From: Aquanectria penicillioides | Taxonomy: Eukaryota > Ascomycota > Sordariomycetes > Hypocreales > Nectriaceae | NCBI GenBank assembly: GCA_003415625.1 | Contig: PYIU01000011.1 | Span: 2,059,001-2,123,000, forward strand | DNA: 64,000 nt | Direction of reading: 5' to 3' | Shown here: positions 58,816-64,000 of the stretch, piece after piece | Position numbering within the stretch: position 1 is the stretch's first letter | Layout of the letters: each line of letters begins with the position of its first letter | Notes under the pieces: model-generated | Database searches by the model: none | Told to the model about the DNA's origin: nothing | What the model saw: the letters and a program-made list of their open reading frames with translations, nothing else | Made by a program: the position numbers and the translations under genes

Positions 58816-60267
58816 ATGCCAGTAAGTGGCTCCATATTCCAAAAGCTATTTCGGGTTCTCACATATTATGTACAAGGCCCTAACGAGCGGCGCTGTATTT
58901 CCCGCGAGGACCTTGGCATCTACAACGCCGTCGTTGTAGGCTCCGTCTATCAATTCCCACCGGAGCTTCCCCTCAATTCCTTGACCACTCTTTACCCTCT
59001 CCTGGCGAAGTGCATCGAAAGGCACCCTGAGCTGAGCGTCGTTATTGGCGATGCTCACATTGAGAAATCCTTCTATGAACGTGTTGCGACCATTGATCTT
59101 GAAAACCACGTTTCCATCGTCAAGAGTCATTCCGCTGATGAAGACAATATTGCGATAGAGCGCGTGGTGGCCGAGGCTGTGGATAAACCCTTTGCTCCTG
59201 GCATTCCGCCTTGGAGAATCACCGTGTTGACCTTGCGTCCATCTCAATGCTTCATTCTGTTCGCTTATTCTCATGCAATTGGAGACGGACTCGCAGGTGC
59301 CGCGTTTCACCACACATTCCAGCGAGCATGCGGAGACCCCGCAAGCACTAAAGAATCAGCAACAAGAATGATCAGGACACCACAAAAAGAACTCACTCCT
59401 CCATTCGATACTCCAGAGAGACTTCCAATCTCCTGGTCCTATCTTCTGACCCCACTATTGAAACACCTCTTGCCAAAATTCATTCAGCGGCTCCTTGGTC
59501 TGCATGCAACTGCGTTCATCGCCGACGCCAATGCTTGGTCCGGCTCACCTGTACTGAGTGAGCCTAAAGGAATTCAGAGCAAGGTGAAGCTGCATGAGAT
59601 TGAGGCACCCCTTTTGGCAAAGGCCATCTCTGCAGCAAGACAGCACAATGCCAAGCTGACGGGGACCTTTCATCAGTTTATCGTCCGAGCATTGAGCAAG
59701 ACTATACGAGATCCTAGTATCAGCTCCTTTCTATCTGTGACACCTATGAACATGCGGCGACGTATTGGGGTGCCAGATGAGACGATGGGAAACTTCGTTT
59801 CGGGATGTTCCTTGTCCCATTTACGAGATGATTCTCTACTGTTCTCGGAAGAAAATTGGAAAGCTGCTACCTACGGCACACAAAAGCTTGCAGAGTCTGC
59901 CGCAACGCTCCAGGACCAGCCAATTGCATTGCTCAGGTACGTGTCGAGCGTTCGAAAGTGGATATGCGCAATGATGGGACGGGAGCGCGATGGTTCATTT
60001 GAGGTGAGCAATATCGGTGCCTTTCAAATGGATCAACAAGAAAGCGACGATGTTCCGCAAGTCGACATGGTTAAAATGATATTTTCGCAACCAGGCCACG
60101 TTTATGGCGGTCCACTTGCCTTCAGTCTAGCCAGTGTGAAAGGAGGTTGTTTCATCTATACTGTGACCTGGCAAGTGGGCGCGTTGGATATTCCGGTCGA
60201 AAAGGAGGATGAATTCGTCGACAAGGTCTGCTCTTTTATCAGGGAGGATTTCGAAAACGTGCAGTAG
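58816..60267 (+). CDS. Alcohol acetyltransferase family protein
   Basis: Intronless gene of 483 residues in the AATase family (PF07247-like), related to condensation-type acyltransferases. Members transfer acetyl groups from acetyl-CoA to alcohols or amines, giving volatile esters or detoxified products. The catalytic motif HxxxDG is present as YSHAIGDGLAGAAFHHTF (about residues 153-158). Other family features are ELPLNSLTTLYPLLAKCIER near the start, FHQFIVRALSKTIRD, FLSVTPMNMRRRIGVPDETM with GNFVSGCSLSH, and near the end FSQPGHVYGGPLAFSLASVK. The ATG at 58816 is preceded by a TATA-like element. It lies next to a same-strand Zn2Cys6 regulator and a drug-resistance-type RTA1 gene, a layout that suggests a small detoxification or ester-forming set (inference). 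Confidence 0.87.
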   Translation: MPVSGSIFQKLFRVLTYYVQGPNERRCISREDLGIYNAVVVGSVYQFPPELPLNSLTTLYPLLAKCIERHPELSVVIGDAHIEKSFYERVATIDLENHVSIVKSHSADEDNIAIERVVAEAVDKPFAPGIPPWRITVLTLRPSQCFILFAYSHAIGDGLAGAAFHHTFQRACGDPASTKESATRMIRTPQKELTPPFDTPERLPISWSYLLTPLLKHLLPKFIQRLLGLHATAFIADANAWSGSPVLSEPKGIQSKVKLHEIEAPLLAKAISAARQHNAKLTGTFHQFIVRALSKTIRDPSISSFLSVTPMNMRRRIGVPDETMGNFVSGCSLSHLRDDSLLFSEENWKAATYGTQKLAESAATLQDQPIALLRYVSSVRKWICAMMGRERDGSFEVSNIGAFQMDQQESDDVPQVDMVKMIFSQPGHVYGGPLAFSLASVKGGCFIYTVTWQVGALDIPVEKEDEFVDKVCSFIREDFENVQ

Positions 60268-60846
60268 ACGCATGATGATGTTGTAGCCGTATGTGTGTTA
60301 GGGCTATGCTTTGAGGTCGCTTCGACCTCGGAACGGGCTAATAGGTAAAGATAATTGTTTCATAGTCATTCCTATTTAATAGATTTCAACTTGCTTCATT
60401 ATGCTAAATATTTTTAAAACCTGGAATAAAAAGTAAAAGTGAATCTTCAAGCGGGCTGCCTCGCCAAGTCGGCTCACTCCACGTCATATCTCTGGGCTTC
60501 ACAGTAACAGGAGCGGATAACAACTTAAGACCGGCCAAGCGGCTTATTCAGCTCATCAACCGGCTTGGCCGGACATGGTTAATACATGTCAAACATGTGT
60601 TGATGAAAAGTGGCTCCATCCTCGAACCTGTCCAATTGATGAACCCGGCAATCTGATCCACTTCCGCTCCCTCAGGTACCATTGTGCTGACGCCAACATC
60701 TTCCATCTACCGACCAGACTCGCATCTTGCTGATTTTGGGGTGGTGAGCCATGCAGCAACAGCCATCCTAACTCTGGCTCCGAGAGACTCAATCTTCCCG
60801 TTGCTTTGTGTCTCGCGCGGACAGCCGCCTTCGTCTGACCGGCATC
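60268..60846. other. Intergenic
   Basis: AT-rich 3' flank of the acetyltransferase, then the regulator's promoter. No gene is seen. Confidence 0.4.
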
Positions 60847-62432
60847 ATGCCAATGCCGACTTCAGACGTGTTTACGGTCAAACTCTCGGGGCAGCGCGAC
60901 CAGGATTTGCTGCCAAGTGCATGTCAATCCTGCCACAGAAACAAGGAGAAATGCACGTTTGAGCGAGGGAGTCAGGCTTGCACCAGATGCTCTACACTTG
61001 GCCGGCCTTGCAACCCCAGAAAAAGAAAACGACCGGGTCGACGGCCGACCGCAAAGCAGTTTCCCCAGGGCGGATGCTATATCGTCGACTTGGCCGCTGA
61101 AACGGAAAAGTCGCCTGGCAAGCGCCGTACTTACACCAAAAATTCTCTTTCTTATCAAGACCAGTCGATGAAGTCCGCTGCCTGTCATAGAATCTCGACA
61201 GAATGCACCCCGCTCAACTCCAAGCCGCCTGAACCTCTCAATTGTCGGGACACCCTGGATCTGGCGATTTCGGCCCAGTGGCTTCCTAACCCAATCATCC
61301 TCGAAATGCCAGTCGAGAGCTATCCCAAGATCAGCCAGGTGCTGGCCACAAAAGAAGGCTTTTTCTTCACACATCGGCACTTCATGCTGGGACGATCCTT
61401 TATCGATCAATTCCAGCTTGCGATTCGGCGACTTTGCACTCGCTCCCCACACGGCTTGGAGCTGGCCTACTCGAGTGCTTCTCATCTTATGAACTACCGA
61501 AGACTAAATCCCACTGGACTAGACGGATTTGATGTGACCTCTGGTTCTCAAAGCCTTCAGTATCTCACTCATGCGTTACTGCACATCAACGACGCTGATG
61601 ACGCCGCGGTTGCTCTCATGGTTGGGCAGACAATACTCCTCTACAACGCGCTGCTACCATGCAATTCTTCACGGACAATCACGCGAGGAATACTGTTAGC
61701 TGTGAAGGACTGGTACTCAGAATTACTGCAGCAGCCAAGCTTGGACTCGGTGGTTCTCACACCACTCCTGTTGGATCTCGTGGATTGCTTGATACGCCGA
61801 GAACGCCCCATTATCAGGCTTCCAGAAACTAAAAGAGTCGTTGCTGACAGACTAATTGGCTTTTGTTCAACTCTATTCCCCATTCTATTCGACCTGGGGG
61901 AACGAAGCTACCATGTTAAGATCAACGCCCCTTGCCACATCTTTGGGACCTCGACAATGACCCGTACGGGGACATTGAGAAGAGAATCAAGGCCTGGCAG
62001 CCGAACTGCCCCTCGGAACTTCTTGCAAAGTGTCAAACTGGGGAAATCACTGTTATGCTCGTTCAAGCCCGCACGTATCGCATAGCATCCTTGCTTGTTA
62101 TCCACCGTTTGCGATATCCTCTCGGAATTGAGGACCAGATTGGCCGCGAATATGGAGAGAACATATTGGCTGAGCTGAGTCTGTTGAAGCAGTGGCCAGC
62201 GAGTGGAGCAACAGGATTCGGACTTGACTTCCCTCTCATGGTAGCCATGCTGGAGGTGCCGGTTGCGGGGGATGACATGTTCGAAACCTTGAACCCACTG
62301 AGATTTCATCAACCATTGTCAAATAAGATTAGGGAGTGTGTGTTTTGGATAAAGGAAGCGTACGAAAAGGGTTACAAAGGACTGTGGCCTGACTTAATTC
62401 ATGATACGGTATTAGATATCTTGATACCTTAG
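60847..62432 (+). CDS. Zn2Cys6 transcription factor with an apparent frame break
   Basis: The ATG at 60847 starts MPMPTSDVFTVKLSGQRDQD. The zinc cluster is ACQSCHRNKEKCTFERGSQA followed by CTRCSTLGRPC, spacing Cx2Cx6Cx8Cx2Cx6C, followed by a basic AT-hook-like run KRKRPGRRP. The first frame continues to about LFPILFDLGERSYHVKIN (61920). From there the homologous-looking protein continues in another frame, PLPHLWDLDNDPYGDIEKRI, and runs open to 62432 (LLVIHRLRYPLGIEDQIGRE). A 56-base intron at about 61866-61921 with weak sites could join the frames, at the cost of a well-formed protein segment. Otherwise it is a one-base deletion, in the genome or the assembly. Likely regulator of the neighbouring acetyltransferase (inference). 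Confidence 0.75.
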
Positions 62433-62637
62433 ACTACAAGAAGTGTGAACGCATCGAGGCTTTCATTATATGGCGCAGATGTGGAATTTCATGATGCAAC
62501 TATTACGACGAGTAAAGGCAATCACGGATTTCAATTAGAATAATATTTTAATGCAGCACTTGGCCTTTGTTAAAAAAAATCTGCTAAAATACACCCTGCT
62601 TCCTGTCTATAACTCCGCACCTCGGGCAATCTAGATC

Positions 62638-63524
62638 TCAAAGGGCATACTGGTCTCTCGGCTTGAGGTCAGTAGGGAATCTCCATCCAAACAAGATAGT
62701 AACAGCAAACATTAACACAGAATCAAAGATATACATGGTCCACTCATGGGTGAGAGAATATCCACTGTTTCCTTGGGCATATTCAACCACCCTGAAAATC
62801 GATCGGATCATAATTAGAAGACTCACCCAGTACAGCATGTAGAGACTTTGCTTCCAGGGAATCATAACATCAAATGAGTCAGGGGTTGGAGAGCGCTCTA
62901 TACGGCGGTGGAATACCACTGCAATAGCACCGAACAGACCAAACATGACCACCTGAACCAGAAGACCAATGATGACGACCCTCTCCCCCCAGACTGCAAG
63001 GCCGGGCTTCTGAATTACCATCAGAGCCACTGAGTTGCCCTGGATCACGAACGAAAGAATGTCTCCGCCAACAAATGTCTTTGTCAGCCTAGAAGGTCTG
63101 ATCATCGAGTACTTGTCACCACGGATGCTTGTAATGATCCTTCCAAGGGTCATGTAAATCGACGCGGCGAAGAGGGTTGGGGCGATGAGTATGAACATGT
63201 TCTGAATCGCGTAGGGCATTATCTCGGACGTTTTATCGTGAGCCACAGTGCGAGTACCGTAGCCTATGACTTCACCAACATACCACAGTTAGTCAGGCTA
63301 TGCATGAGTTAGGAGATTAGGTTCTTACAGCAACATCCTATCGCAAACACGATACAGTAATAGGCTCGTGTTTTGTAGATCTTCCAGGAGATATAGAAGA
63401 GAGATGCAAGAAAAAGAACAAGAAATATCACAGCAGCAGCTTTGCTTGGAAGGTATCGCCAGAGGTAGTAGCCACCTTTCGTGGGTTCAACGCCGGGAAC
63501 AGGGTCCAAAAGCGAGCTCGACAT
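62638..63524 (-). CDS. RTA1-like seven-TM lipid-translocating exporter
   Basis: Membrane protein of 275 residues in two exons (63329-63524, 62638-63269). The ATG is at 63522-63524, MSSSLLDPVPGVEPTKGGYY. Helices and RTA1 signatures: LWRYLPSKAAAVIFLVLFLA, GYGTRTVAHDKTSEIMPYAI, QNMFILIAPTLFAASIYMTL, GGDILSFVIQGNS, RSIFRVVEYAQGNSGY and HEWTMYIFDSVLMFAVTILF. Yeast relatives (Rta1, Rsb1, Rtm1) give resistance to aminocholesterol, sphingoid bases or molasses toxicity. An unusual run of 15 adenines lies directly before the start codon in the mRNA sense. Confidence 0.92.
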
Positions 63525-64000
63525 CTTTTTTTTTTTTTTTCGTTTGATGGCTTCGATCTGCAACCATGCGGAGAGTCGAAAGATGCAAGAGAAGAAAGAG
63601 GGATATTGAAACAGAACGAGGATTCAAAAAGATTGATTGCAAAAGAGTTCGTTTGTGTTCGTGAGCATGAAGAGCGCCGTGGGGTGAAGCGGCGCGTCAC
63701 TTATATAGATCCTCCGCCACAACAAATGCCTATTCTCATTTCGCGTTAGCACACCCCGTCATTCGTATCGCTTCGAGAAGTATTCTTGGAAATGATCTCG
63801 GATACGGGTAGCAAACCGGCTCGGAATGACTTAGGTGGCTGTGTGGAGACAGGGCCCAAGGCTCCTGGCCTTGGTTGACTAAAAGGGGATGTTATCATTC
63901 TGCCCAGCTGTAGCCTATCTTTGATACAAGCCACTAGTTCCTGGATCTAAGATTAGATTTGATCGACTAACTGTTATGTCCACGGTGATGCGTTGCAGGT
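63525..64000. other. Upstream region of the RTA1 gene
   Basis: Promoter and leader of the RTA1 gene. A TATA-like TATATAA on the minus strand lies at 63701-63707. The rest shows no gene. Confidence 0.45.
63526..63540 (-). repeat. A15 tract directly before the RTA1 start codon
   Basis: Fifteen thymines on the plus strand, read as an adenine run one base before the ATG on the coding strand. It sits in the 5' leader. Confidence 0.8.

Noticed and set aside
1..64000. tRNA, rRNA, CRISPR or a secondary-metabolite core enzyme
   Set aside because: No tRNA-like B-box with a matching acceptor stem, no repeat-spacer array, and no ketosynthase, condensation or terpene-synthase motif was seen on reading both strands.

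Overview
The window is nuclear DNA of a filamentous ascomycete (Pezizomycotina; the gene families suggest Sordariomycetes, perhaps Hypocreales, but that placement is inference). The evidence is short GT-AG introns of about 43-85 bases, often with CTAAC-like branch sites, Zn2Cys6 regulators, CFEM and RTA1 membrane proteins, and an F-box protein of a fungal type. I saw no tRNA, rRNA, CRISPR array or bacterial operon. Splice sites below were read by eye from reading frame, splice consensus and family motifs.

Layout. 1-1.6 kb: 5' part of a secreted GtaA-type glutaminase (minus). 2.7-7.8 kb: two tandem paralogous polytopic membrane proteins (minus). 9.0-11.6 kb: Zn2Cys6 regulator. 12.0-12.6 kb: small cupin (minus). 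13.7-18.1 kb: amino-acid permease and Baeyer-Villiger monooxygenase, divergent over about 0.8 kb. 19.2-21.5 kb: F-box protein. 22.5-23.6 kb: membrane protein with a GC-AG intron (minus). 24.0-26.4 kb: Zn2Cys6/MHR regulator (minus). 28.3-29.9 kb: intact FAD monooxygenase, beside a decayed 14-TM-type MFS exporter (29.9-31.6 kb). 32.2-33.7 kb: CFEM-PTH11-like receptor (minus). 33.7-40.6 kb: gene-poor stretch with a 145-base MITE-like element and a decayed NAD-binding reductase.

40.6-64 kb is denser: M13 metallopeptidase, protein kinase-WD40 fusion, small lipocalin-like protein, very glutamine-rich WW protein, deuterolysin (M35), SDR dehydrogenase, bZIP/DUF3425 regulator, alcohol acetyltransferase, Zn2Cys6 regulator with an apparent frame break, and RTA1 protein.

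Together the genes suggest an accessory region for nutrient acquisition (glutaminase, M35 and M13 peptidases, permease), redox chemistry and small-molecule modification (BVMO, FAD monooxygenase, SDR, acetyltransferase), transport, sensing, and at least four transcription factors. The two decayed genes and the putative transposon suggest one section (about 30-39 kb) is losing an old metabolic function. No complete PKS, NRPS or terpene core enzyme was seen.
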